From Geobacter sp. UBA5608 (lineage in GTDB: Bacteria > Desulfobacterota > Desulfuromonadia > Geobacterales > Pseudopelobacteraceae), in the NCBI GenBank assembly GCA_002424705.1, contig DIKW01000011.1, positions 1,773-7,382 on the forward strand: a stretch of DNA of 5,610 nucleotides. The letters run 5' to 3'. Below are positions 1 to 5,610 of the stretch, one piece after another. Under the pieces are notes generated by a model. The model was not told the DNA's origin. It searched no databases and saw only the letters and a list, made by a program, of their open reading frames with translations. Position 1 is the stretch's first letter, and each line of letters begins with the position of its first letter. Position numbers and translations under genes: made by a program.

Positions 1-368
1 TCGGTCTGGCGGCAGAGGAAGGCCGGAATCTGCAGCACATCCAACACCTGGGCCGCCGGTTCCACCTGCTCGATGGAATGGATGTCGGACAGCACCGGCA
101 GCCCCAGCTTTTCCTTAACCGCTGCCAGGATCTGCAGCCCCTCGTCCATGCCGGGACCGCGGAAGGCATGCACCGAGGTGCGGTTGGCCTTGTCGTAGGA
201 GGCCTTGAAGATCAGGCCCATGCCCAAGCCGTTACAGATGGTTAACAACCGCTCGGCGTGGCGCAGGGTCGCCTCTTTGTCTTCAATCACACAGGGACCG
301 GCGATCAGGGCCAGGGGACGTCCGCCTCCCAGTTTTACGTTGCCGATAGTCAGTTCACGGGTTTGCAT
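1..368 (-). CDS. kdsA: KDO-8-phosphate synthase (2-dehydro-3-deoxyphosphooctonate aldolase), N-terminal part
   Basis: This cytoplasmic enzyme condenses phosphoenolpyruvate with D-arabinose 5-phosphate to give KDO 8-phosphate, the precursor of the KDO sugar that joins lipid A to the LPS core. Only the first 122 residues are present (the family is about 270-285), because the gene runs off the left edge. Family motifs are clear: IAGPCVIED (22-30), FKASYDKANRTS (54-65), SDIH (94-97) and DVLQIPAFLCRQT (110-122). Cys26 in AGPC sits where the Aquifex enzyme has its metal-binding cysteine and the E. coli enzyme has asparagine. This points to the metal-dependent class, although the other metal ligands lie outside the window. 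The start at 368 is supported by GAGG at 375-378 on the minus strand, six bases upstream, and by the usual N-terminal length. It is transcribed divergently from ruvB. Confidence 0.96.
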   Translation of the reverse strand, partial: MQTRELTIGNVKLGGGRPLALIAGPCVIEDKEATLRHAERLLTICNGLGMGLIFKASYDKANRTSVHAFRGPGMDEGLQILAAVKEKLGLPVLSDIHSIEQVEPAAQVLDVLQIPAFLCRQT

Positions 369-374
369 AAGGCA

Positions 375-378
375 CCTC
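375..378 (-). promoter_or_regulatory. Ribosome binding site of kdsA
   Basis: Read on the minus strand, GAGG lies six bases before the ATG at 368-366 and fits a normal Shine-Dalgarno sequence. It sits just downstream of the leader hairpin and its U-run, so the ribosome site itself is outside the stem. Confidence 0.7.
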
Positions 379-386
379 GTCAGATC

Positions 387-414
387 AAAAAGGCCCCGCA
401 ATCTGGTGCGAGGC
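387..414 (-). terminator. Terminator-like hairpin in the kdsA leader (possible attenuator or 5' stabilising stem)
   Basis: On the minus strand GCCTCGCA (414-407) pairs with TGCGGGGC (400-393): eight base pairs including one G-U, around a six-base loop. One C and then five T (391-387) follow. This is the shape of an intrinsic terminator pointing into kdsA, about 18 bases before its start codon. No minus-strand gene lies immediately upstream for it to terminate, since the neighbour ruvB runs the other way. It could be an attenuator, a stem protecting the mRNA 5' end, or a relic of an earlier upstream gene. The structure is seen in the sequence; its role is inferred. Confidence 0.55.
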
Positions 415-420
415 AGACCC

Positions 421-450
421 TTTCTAGCATGTTGGCGGCTCCTTTGACAA
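421..450 (-). promoter_or_regulatory. Candidate sigma-70 promoter of kdsA
   Basis: Read on the minus strand, TTGTCA (450-445; 5 of 6 match to the -35 consensus) is followed after 18 bases by TAGAAA (426-421; 4 of 6 match), with an extended -10 TGC directly before it (429-427). Transcription would begin near 414, giving a leader of about 46 bases that opens with the hairpin at 414-393. Its -35 box overlaps the one of the plus-strand ruvB promoter. Predicted from consensus only. Confidence 0.5.
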
Positions 451-472
451 GGCATGAAAATTCGGTCATAGT
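444..472 (+). promoter_or_regulatory. Candidate sigma-70 promoter of ruvB and the genes after it
   Basis: A perfect -35 box TTGACA (444-449) is separated by exactly 17 bases from CATAGT (467-472; 4 of 6 match to TATAAT). Transcription would start seven bases downstream, at about 479, next to the ruvB ATG at 480. This would drive the ruvB, hda-like and J-domain/LRR run. The -35 box shares bases 445-449 with the kdsA promoter on the other strand. Confidence 0.6.
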
Positions 473-479
473 CGGGGCC

Positions 480-1496
480 ATGGACCGTGCCATCTCCCCC
501 CAGAAAAGCGACGACGATTTCCAGTTTGACGCCACCCTGCGCCCCCGTACCCTGGACGACTACATCGGCCAGGAGAAGATCCGCGCCAACCTGCGGCTGT
601 TCATCGAGGCGGCCCGGGGACGCAACGAGGCGCTGGACCATGTGCTGCTCTACGGCCCTCCCGGCCTGGGCAAGACCACCCTGGCCAACATCGTGGCCAG
701 CGAGATGGGGGTCAACATCAAGTCAACCTCCGGCCCGGTGATCGAGCGGCCCGGTGACCTGGCCGCCATCCTGACCAATCTGGAAGCCCACGACGTGCTG
801 TTTATCGATGAGATCCACCGGCTGTCCCACGTGGTGGAGGAGATCCTCTATCCGGCCATGGAGGACTTCCAGCTGGATATCATCATCGGCCAGGGGCCCA
901 GCGCCCGCTCCATCAAGCTGGACCTGCCCCGCTTCACGCTGGTGGGGGCCACCACCCGGGCCGGCCTGCTGTCGTCACCCCTGCGGGACCGTTTCGGGGT
1001 TATCTCGCGGCTTGAATTCTACACCCATGATGAACTGGCGGTGATCGTCACCCGCTCGGCCCGCATCCTGGGCATGGGCATCGACCGTGAAGGGGCTCTG
1101 GAGCTGGCCCGTCGCAGCCGTGGTACCCCCCGTATCGCCAACCGCTTGCTGCGCCGGGTGCGCGACTTCGCCCAGGTCCGAGCCAACGGCGCCATCACCC
1201 GCAACGTGGTACAGGAAACCCTGCAGCTGCTGGAGATCGACGAGATGGGCTTCGACCAGATGGACCGCATGATCCTTCTGACCATTATCGACAAATTCGG
1301 CGGCGGACCGGTGGGGCTGGACACCATCGGCGCGGCCATCGGTGAAGAGAGCGACACCATCGAGGATGTCTACGAACCGTTCCTGATCCAGAACGGCTTC
1401 TTAAACCGTACACCACGGGGCCGCACCGCCACGCCTGCAGCCTATCGCCACTTTGGCAGGCTCGAACCTCAGGCGCCCCAGGGGGCGCTGTTCTAG
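480..1496 (+). CDS. ruvB: Holliday junction branch-migration DNA helicase subunit RuvB
   Basis: RuvB is the hexameric AAA+ motor of the RuvAB complex. It pulls DNA through Holliday junctions during recombination and stalled-fork repair, before RuvC cuts. The 338 residues match the family length (about 330-345). The LRPRTLDDYIGQ entry motif is at 20-31 and Walker A GPPGLGKT at 59-66. Walker B ends in Asp110-Glu111, followed by His113. Sensor 1 GATTR is at 156-160, the arginine-finger segment SPLRDRFG at 166-173, and sensor 2 GTPRIANRLLRR at 215-226. The C-terminal winged helix (about 255-330) contains TPRGR at 311-315. No key residue is missing. The frame stays open upstream to about 258, but the ATG at 480 gives the normal N-terminus and avoids overlap with kdsA. 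It has no properly spaced Shine-Dalgarno: GGGG ends two bases before the ATG. ruvA and ruvC are not next to it in this window. Confidence 0.97.
   Translation: MDRAISPQKSDDDFQFDATLRPRTLDDYIGQEKIRANLRLFIEAARGRNEALDHVLLYGPPGLGKTTLANIVASEMGVNIKSTSGPVIERPGDLAAILTNLEAHDVLFIDEIHRLSHVVEEILYPAMEDFQLDIIIGQGPSARSIKLDLPRFTLVGATTRAGLLSSPLRDRFGVISRLEFYTHDELAVIVTRSARILGMGIDREGALELARRSRGTPRIANRLLRRVRDFAQVRANGAITRNVVQETLQLLEIDEMGFDQMDRMILLTIIDKFGGGPVGLDTIGAAIGEESDTIEDVYEPFLIQNGFLNRTPRGRTATPAAYRHFGRLEPQAPQGALF
1481..1487 (+). promoter_or_regulatory. Possible ribosome binding site of the hda-like gene inside the ruvB end
   Basis: A G-rich stretch (GGGGG at 1481-1485) within the last ruvB codons lies about 11 bases before the next ATG. 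It is a poor Shine-Dalgarno match, so translation of the second gene probably depends on ribosomes finishing ruvB, whose TAG directly abuts the ATG. Confidence 0.3.
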
Positions 1497-2198
1497 ATGC
1501 AACAGGCCCTCGACCTGCCGGTCACCCCCAGCTACCGTTTTGAAAACTTCGTTTGCTGCGACGGCAACGCCACTGCCCTGGCCTTTGCCCGGCAACTGAC
1601 CGATCCCGATGGCCACGAAAAACTGCTCGTTCTGTATGGGCCCACCGGCTGCGGCAAGTCACATCTGCTGCACGCCATCCAGCAGACCATCGGTTGTGAC
1701 AGCCGGGTGGCATCGTGTAAAGAGTTTACAGACGGCAACAGCATCGGCCTATTTGAAGAGCTGAGCAGCCTGCCGGCCCTGCTGGTGGACGACCTGCACC
1801 TGCTGCCCGACACGCCGGTCCTGCGCCAGATGCTCTGGGAACTGTTCAACCATTTCCACAGCGCCGGCCTGCCGGTGGCACTGGCGGCAAACCGCACACC
1901 CCGCGAGCTGACCAATCTGGACGATCACCTGATCTCGCGACTGCTCTGGGGTCTGGTGGCCCAACTGGATGTAAGCGACGACACCTCGCGCCGGATGCTG
2001 ATCGCCAAGCTGGCCGCCGACCGCCAGGTGCTGCTGCCGGACGATGTGGCGGTCTGGCTGCTGACGGTGCTGCCGCGTGACGTGGGAGCACTGGTCAACG
2101 CCTGCAACAGCCTGTACCGGGCGGCGTTGGAGCAACAACGCAAGATCAGCCTGCGGCTGGCCCGCGAACTGTTCACCCCGTCCGCCCCAGGCGGGTAA
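1497..2198 (+). CDS. hda: Hda-like DnaA-family AAA+ protein (regulatory inactivation of DnaA)
   Basis: This 233-residue protein has the AAA+ core of DnaA but neither its N-terminal domains nor its DNA-binding helix-turn-helix domain, which is the build of Hda. E. coli Hda, bound to the sliding clamp, stimulates ATP hydrolysis by DnaA and prevents re-initiation. Walker A GPTGCGKS is at 48-55, Walker B LLVDDL at 95-100, sensor 1 AANRTPREL at 130-138, and box VII ISRLLWG at 146-152 with putative arginine finger Arg148. Residues 2-7, QQALDL, fit a Q-x-x-L-x-L clamp-binding motif at the place where Hda has QLSLPL. The Walker A is canonical, unlike the degenerate one of E. coli Hda. At the sensor-2 position (Hda MRTL) the protein reads VGAL, with Gly197 in place of arginine. 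The ATG abuts the ruvB stop codon, suggesting translational coupling. It could instead be a DnaA-related protein with another partner. Confidence 0.82.
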   Translation: MQQALDLPVTPSYRFENFVCCDGNATALAFARQLTDPDGHEKLLVLYGPTGCGKSHLLHAIQQTIGCDSRVASCKEFTDGNSIGLFEELSSLPALLVDDLHLLPDTPVLRQMLWELFNHFHSAGLPVALAANRTPRELTNLDDHLISRLLWGLVAQLDVSDDTSRRMLIAKLAADRQVLLPDDVAVWLLTVLPRDVGALVNACNSLYRAALEQQRKISLRLARELFTPSAPGG

Positions 2199-2205
2199 AA
2201 ATCCC

Positions 2206-2234
2206 TTGCACCACCGCGATCGATTGCCTATCGT
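2206..2234 (+). promoter_or_regulatory. Weak candidate promoter before the J-domain/LRR gene
   Basis: In the 65-bp gap after the hda-like gene, TTGCAC (2206-2211; 3 of 6 match) stands 17 bases before TATCGT (2229-2234; 4 of 6 match). The spacing is right and the location sensible, but the match is poor. Read-through from ruvB-hda is equally plausible, since no terminator is visible in the gap. Confidence 0.2.
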
Positions 2235-2248
2235 AACGGCTACCGTAC

Positions 2249-2252
2249 GGAG
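2249..2252 (+). promoter_or_regulatory. Ribosome binding site of the J-domain/LRR gene
   Basis: GGAG lies 11 bases before the ATG at 2264. The spacing is slightly long but it is the best purine run upstream, and it supports this start. Confidence 0.45.
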
Positions 2253-2263
2253 TCCGGTCTGTC

Positions 2264-3574
2264 ATGAAATCCCCTGAAGAGATAGAGCTCACCAAAAAGC
2301 GCCAGGAGCTGGCCGGCCTGCTGGAAGACCAGGCACGCTGCGAGCGGGATCTTTCCGCCATCAAGTCCGAGATCCGTGTCTTTGAGCGGGCCTACGAGCA
2401 GTTGCTGGGGGCCCGCATCAGTGAACTGGAACAACTGGAATGGCAGATCAGCGGCCTTTTAGGCAGCGATGCCGACGAGGAACATCACAAGTACTACCAC
2501 ACCTCCGAACACGAAACCTTGAACCGCCCCCTGGGGACCACCAGCCTGCTGGATGATGATCCCGACACCACCAGCATCATGGAGGAAAAGAGCCTGAAGG
2601 CCCTCTACCGCGAGGTGGCCAAGACGATCCACCCCGATCTGGGGATGGACGACCACGAACGGTTTCGGCGCCAGGAATTGATGGTTATCGCCAACCAGGC
2701 CTACCAGGAAGGTGACCGCACCGGCCTGCACCGCCTGCTGCGCGAGTGGCAGTTAGGCCCGGAGCTGGCACAGGGGCTGGATATCGGCACCGAGCTGATC
2801 CGCCTGATCCGCCAGCTGGCCCATGTGCGCCAGACCATACAGGAACTGCGCGACCAGACCGCTGAGCTGATCGGATCCGACATCTACCGCTTCAAACAGC
2901 GGGTTGACGATGCATTAAGTGATGGAATCGACCTGCTGGCAGAGATGGCCGCCACGGTGGACCTAGACCTGGCCAAGGCCCGCAAACGGCTGGCGCTGCT
3001 GAAAGGTGAACCGGAAGCCGTCGATGAGCGGCAGACACCACAGCTGGAGACCAGGCTGGTTCGCTTCCCGTCTGATCAGAGCTACGGCACCCTGTATCTG
3101 CGGCCGATCAAGTCGGTGGATTATCGTGACTGGCAAAAGTTGGGAACTGCACGGGGAGTGCGGGAAATCCCGCTGGAGATGGCGCTGCGGCTCGATGTGC
3201 GGGGAGACGGTCCGGCCGGCTTGTCCTTCCTGGAATCGCTGGGAAAAAACGACCTGCAGGCCCTGTTTCTGTATGAAGTCAGTGATGAAGCCCTGGAACG
3301 GCTCTGCAAACTATCCGGCTTACAGGAGTTGTACCTCTCCAACACTGCGGTCAGCGATGCCGGCCTGAAGCACCTGGCCTGTCTGACCGGCCTGCGGCGG
3401 CTGTACCTGTACCACAGCGAGATCACCGATGACGGGCTGGTGAACCTGCTGCCGCTCAAAGGGCTCAAATGGCTGACCTTCAGCGGCACCAAGGTCACCG
3501 AAACGGGACTGGCAGCCTTGCGCAAGGCGATGCCGGGCTGCAAGGTGGTTACCTTCAAGTGGCGGTATGAGTAA
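2264..3574 (+). CDS. Coiled-coil/J-domain protein with C-terminal leucine-rich repeats
   Basis: I do not recognise a named gene. The 436-residue product looks cytoplasmic, with no signal peptide or membrane segment. Residues 3-65 are charged and heptad-like, probably a coiled coil. An acidic, His-rich linker (about 68-108) follows. A J-domain at about 109-162 has the HPD triad at 123-125 inside LYREVAKTIHPDL, so it could stimulate an Hsp70 (DnaK) ATPase. A second helical stretch spans about 170-247. Residues 264-330 (RFPSDQSYGTLYLRP, then W290 and a GTARGV segment) look like a cap, followed by four leucine-rich repeats from 331 ending in MPGCKV. J-domain proteins flanked by coiled coils, and these short LRRs, are both known in bacteria; their combination suggests an Hsp70 co-chaperone with a protein-binding LRR tail, which is an inference. 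The gene follows the hda-like gene by 65 bp on the same strand. Confidence 0.8.
   Translation: MKSPEEIELTKKRQELAGLLEDQARCERDLSAIKSEIRVFERAYEQLLGARISELEQLEWQISGLLGSDADEEHHKYYHTSEHETLNRPLGTTSLLDDDPDTTSIMEEKSLKALYREVAKTIHPDLGMDDHERFRRQELMVIANQAYQEGDRTGLHRLLREWQLGPELAQGLDIGTELIRLIRQLAHVRQTIQELRDQTAELIGSDIYRFKQRVDDALSDGIDLLAEMAATVDLDLAKARKRLALLKGEPEAVDERQTPQLETRLVRFPSDQSYGTLYLRPIKSVDYRDWQKLGTARGVREIPLEMALRLDVRGDGPAGLSFLESLGKNDLQALFLYEVSDEALERLCKLSGLQELYLSNTAVSDAGLKHLACLTGLRRLYLYHSEITDDGLVNLLPLKGLKWLTFSGTKVTETGLAALRKAMPGCKVVTFKWRYE
3254..3538 (+). repeat. Four tandem leucine-rich repeats encoded at the gene's 3' end
   Basis: The protein repeats start at residues 331 (22 residues), 353 (24), 377 (24) and 401 (25). 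Each opens with L-x-x-L-x-(L/F), and all but the first then have a T/S-x-(V/I)-(S/T)-(D/E)-x-G-L segment. The first is degenerate (EVSDEAL in place of the Gly-Leu pattern). The middle two are most alike (SNTAVSDAGLKHL and HSEITDDGLVNL). The array is short and closes with a typical bacterial LRR ending, MPGCKV. The repetition is at protein level; I see no long DNA-level identity between units. Confidence 0.8.
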
Positions 3575-3588
3575 ACTTCCGGGCGGGT

Positions 3589-5610
3589 CTATCCGAGCAA
3601 CTGCGTGCGTTTCTTCGCCAGATACGCCTTGATGTCCGCCCCGGAATCCAGGGACAGCACCGTGCGGGACAAGGCCTGACACTGGCGCAACGAGTGGCTG
3701 CGCAGGGCCTGTTTGACCACCGGGATGCTGGGGGCCGACAGGCTGAATTCACGAATCCCCATCCCCACCAGCAGCAGGGCATTCAGCGGATCAGCCGCCA
3801 TCTCGCCGCAGATCGAGACCTTAGTGCCCACCTCGTGGCCCACGTCGGCCACCCTTTTTATGGCATGCAACACCGCCGGGTGGTACGGCTCGTAATACTG
3901 TTTCACCTTGGGGTTGTTGCGGTCGGCAGCCAGCATATACTGGATCAGGTCGTTGGTACCGATGCTCAGGTAGTCCACCTCCCTGGCCAGCAAGTGAGCA
4001 ATCTGCACCGCCGCCGGCACCTCAACCATGATCCCCAACGGCAACTCTTCGCAGACCTGGCAGCCCTCCGCCCGCAGTTCCTGCACCACCTCAGCCAAGA
4101 TGCGACGGATGGCCCGCACCTCATCCAGGCAGGAGATCAGTGGAAACATGATGGTGGGACGCCCGGCCGGGGCCGCCAGCAGGATGCCGGCTAACTGCTC
4201 CTTGAAGATGGCCTGTTCCTCCAGGGAGACCCGGATCGATCGCCAGCCCAGAAACGGGTTATCTTCCTGCGGGTAGGTGAAGTAGGGTAGTCCCTTGTCG
4301 CCGCCGATATCGAGGGTGCGGATATTGACCGGCTGATCCGGAAACCCTTCCAGAATCTTACGGTAAAGGGCTGCCTGATCATGGCGATCGGGGAAACTGG
4401 TGCGGGTCATGTAGGGAAACTCAGTACGGTAGAGCCCCACCCCCTCAGCCCCGTTGGCCACCGCCACCTTGATATCGGAGATCAGACCGATGTTGGCCCG
4501 CAGGGTGATCCGCGTGCCGTTGGTGGTCACTGCCGGCAGGTCCCGCAGCGGCTCCAGCTCCTTAAGCCGTGTGGTGTAGTCCTGCTCCAGCCGCTGATAC
4601 TCGTCGCAGACATGCTTGTCCGGGTTCAGGTAGATGTTGCCCGAGGCGCCGTCCACAATCATGCGGTCCTTGACGTCGGCGGCCTGCAACAGGCCGGCCA
4701 CCCCCACCACGGCAGGGATACCCAGCGACTTGGCCATGATGGCGGCATGGGAGTAGACATTACCCTTTTCGATCACGATCCCCAACACCCGTTCGTGATC
4801 CAGCATGGCCATGTCCGAGGGGAAGATATCCTCGGCAATGATGATCCGCGCTTCTTTCAGCTTGACCCCGTCATGCTCGTTGCCCTGCAGCACATCGATG
4901 ATCCGGCGGCCGATGTCCTCCATGTCGGCGGAACGTTCCCGCAGATAGGGATCTTCCATGGCGCCGAACACCTCGATATAGCCCTGCACCACTTCGTGCA
5001 CCGCCCGGGCGGCGCCGCTGCCCTGCTCGATCAGCTCCTGCACCTTGCCTGAAAAACCGCGGTCCTCCAGGATCATCAAGTGGGTGTGAAAGATGGCGGC
5101 ATCCCCTGCGGAGAGCAGTTCACTGACCCGCTTTTCCATGTAGATGGTCTGAATGGTGACCTTTTCCAGGGCCAGCTGAAACTTTTTCAGCTCCTCGGCC
5201 TTGCTGCCCACCTTGGCGACATTGATTACCTTGTCGCTGAAACGATCGAGGATATAGACCTTGCCGCGGCAGACACCGCCCGATACCGCCGTGCCATGCA
5301 GGATGCGTGAACGGCCGTCATGTTCAGCGCCATGCCGCTCACCGGGACGGCTGGTGCGCAGCCGGGCCAGTTCCTGCTCGTAAAAGGCCCGTTCCTGCTC
5401 CTTGGTCTGAATCGAATCCAAAAGTTTGGCGTTGAGCACGATACTGCTGATCTGGAAGGTAATCGTGCGCAGGGCGCTGATCTCGTCCTCGCTGAACAGA
5501 CGCGGTTCCTTGTTCTGCACCACGATCACGCCGATCGGCGTCTTGCGCTCAAACAGCGGCAGGCCCAGAAACGAGTTATAGCGTTCTTCGCGTGAGTATT
5601 TGAAATACTT
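3589..5610 (-). CDS. ptsP: Phosphoenolpyruvate-protein phosphotransferase PtsP (enzyme I-Ntr), N-terminus cut off
   Basis: Enzyme I-Ntr takes phosphate from phosphoenolpyruvate onto a histidine and passes it to NPr and then EIIA-Ntr, a regulatory chain linked to nitrogen and potassium status. The gene enters from the right edge; 673 residues are visible and roughly 80-110 appear to be missing. Counting from the first visible residue, 1-65 are the end of a GAF sensor domain (GLPLFERKTPIGVIVVQN at 16-33). A charged linker and the enzyme I N-terminal domain follow. The phospho-histidine is His288 in NVYSHAAIMAKSLGIPAVVG (284-303). The PEP-binding barrel has GLYRTEF (392-398), RTLDIGGDK (431-439), GTNDL (551-555) and the catalytic Cys601 in CGEMA. 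The GTG at 5529 is internal: the GAF sequence continues unbroken upstream of it. GAF plus enzyme I separates it from sugar-PTS PtsI. It converges on the J-domain/LRR gene with 14 bp between stop codons. Confidence 0.95.
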   Translation of the reverse strand, partial: KYFKYSREERYNSFLGLPLFERKTPIGVIVVQNKEPRLFSEDEISALRTITFQISSIVLNAKLLDSIQTKEQERAFYEQELARLRTSRPGERHGAEHDGRSRILHGTAVSGGVCRGKVYILDRFSDKVINVAKVGSKAEELKKFQLALEKVTIQTIYMEKRVSELLSAGDAAIFHTHLMILEDRGFSGKVQELIEQGSGAARAVHEVVQGYIEVFGAMEDPYLRERSADMEDIGRRIIDVLQGNEHDGVKLKEARIIIAEDIFPSDMAMLDHERVLGIVIEKGNVYSHAAIMAKSLGIPAVVGVAGLLQAADVKDRMIVDGASGNIYLNPDKHVCDEYQRLEQDYTTRLKELEPLRDLPAVTTNGTRITLRANIGLISDIKVAVANGAEGVGLYRTEFPYMTRTSFPDRHDQAALYRKILEGFPDQPVNIRTLDIGGDKGLPYFTYPQEDNPFLGWRSIRVSLEEQAIFKEQLAGILLAAPAGRPTIMFPLISCLDEVRAIRRILAEVVQELRAEGCQVCEELPLGIMVEVPAAVQIAHLLAREVDYLSIGTNDLIQYMLAADRNNPKVKQYYEPYHPAVLHAIKRVADVGHEVGTKVSICGEMAADPLNALLLVGMGIREFSLSAPSIPVVKQALRSHSLRQCQALSRTVLSLDSGADIKAYLAKKRTQLLG

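Noticed and set aside
258..479. Longer ruvB reading frame starting upstream at 258
   Set aside because: The extra 74 residues overlap kdsA on the other strand, do not resemble the RuvB N-terminus, and would contain the promoter. The ATG at 480 gives the normal family length.
1285..1293. DnaA-box-like TTATCGACA near an hda-like gene
   Set aside because: It has one mismatch to TTATCCACA, is a single copy, and encodes conserved RuvB residues (Ile-Ile-Asp-Lys), so chance and coding constraint explain it.
2182..2200. Small hairpin CCGCC-CCA-GGCGG at the end of the hda-like gene
   Set aside because: The stem is only five pairs and is followed by A residues, not T, on the coding strand, so it is not an intrinsic terminator for this gene.
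2206..2227. Possible sigma-54 promoter (TTGCAC and TTGC)
   Set aside because: The two elements are too far apart for the -24/-12 spacing, and the conserved GG of the -24 element is missing.
3542..3555. Inverted repeat AAGGT-GGTT-ACCTT at the end of the J-domain/LRR gene
   Set aside because: It is a five-pair, AT-containing stem inside the coding region with no T-run after it, so too weak to call a terminator.
4381..5052. Long plus-strand open frame (223 codons) opposite ptsP
   Set aside because: It lies wholly antisense to strongly conserved ptsP motifs, and its His/Gln/Val-rich composition is typical of a complementary-strand shadow. The same applies to the other plus-strand frames at 3694-4194 and 5080-5595.

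Overview
The window comes from the chromosome of a Gram-negative bacterium. It has a KDO-8-phosphate synthase gene for LPS core synthesis, an Hda-type replication regulator and a nitrogen-PTS enzyme I, and it is GC-rich and densely coded. The gene set and protein flavour resemble Geobacter/Pelobacter-type Desulfuromonadales (deltaproteobacteria). That placement is an inference from remembered family sequences, not a database result.

Layout, left to right. (1) Positions 1-368, minus strand: the first 122 codons of kdsA. (2) Positions 369-479: a 111-bp divergent control region. It holds a candidate sigma-70 promoter for each direction, and their -35 boxes overlap. A GC hairpin followed by five U lies in the kdsA leader. 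(3) Positions 480-1496, plus strand: complete ruvB. (4) Positions 1497-2198, plus strand: an Hda/DnaA-type AAA+ protein that starts on the base after the ruvB stop codon. (5) Positions 2264-3574, plus strand: a 436-residue protein with a coiled coil, a J-domain carrying HPD, a second helical stretch and C-terminal leucine-rich repeats. (6) Positions 3589-5610, minus strand: most of ptsP, the nitrogen-PTS enzyme I, convergent with the J-domain gene and open at the right edge, where the N-terminal part of its GAF domain is lost.

The plus-strand genes ruvB, hda-like and J-domain/LRR probably form one transcription unit, perhaps with a weak extra promoter before the third gene. The first two both act on chromosome replication and repair: RuvB drives Holliday-junction branch migration, and Hda-type proteins couple the sliding clamp to DnaA inactivation. 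kdsA and ptsP are unrelated neighbours in lipid A-core synthesis and phosphotransfer signalling.

I see no mobile element, CRISPR array, tRNA or rRNA, and no clearly undescribed multi-gene system. The points most worth a second look are the compact divergent promoter with a possibly leaderless ruvB transcript, the hairpin at the predicted 5' end of the kdsA mRNA, the Hda-like protein with an intact Walker A but no sensor-2 arginine, and the J-domain/LRR fusion.
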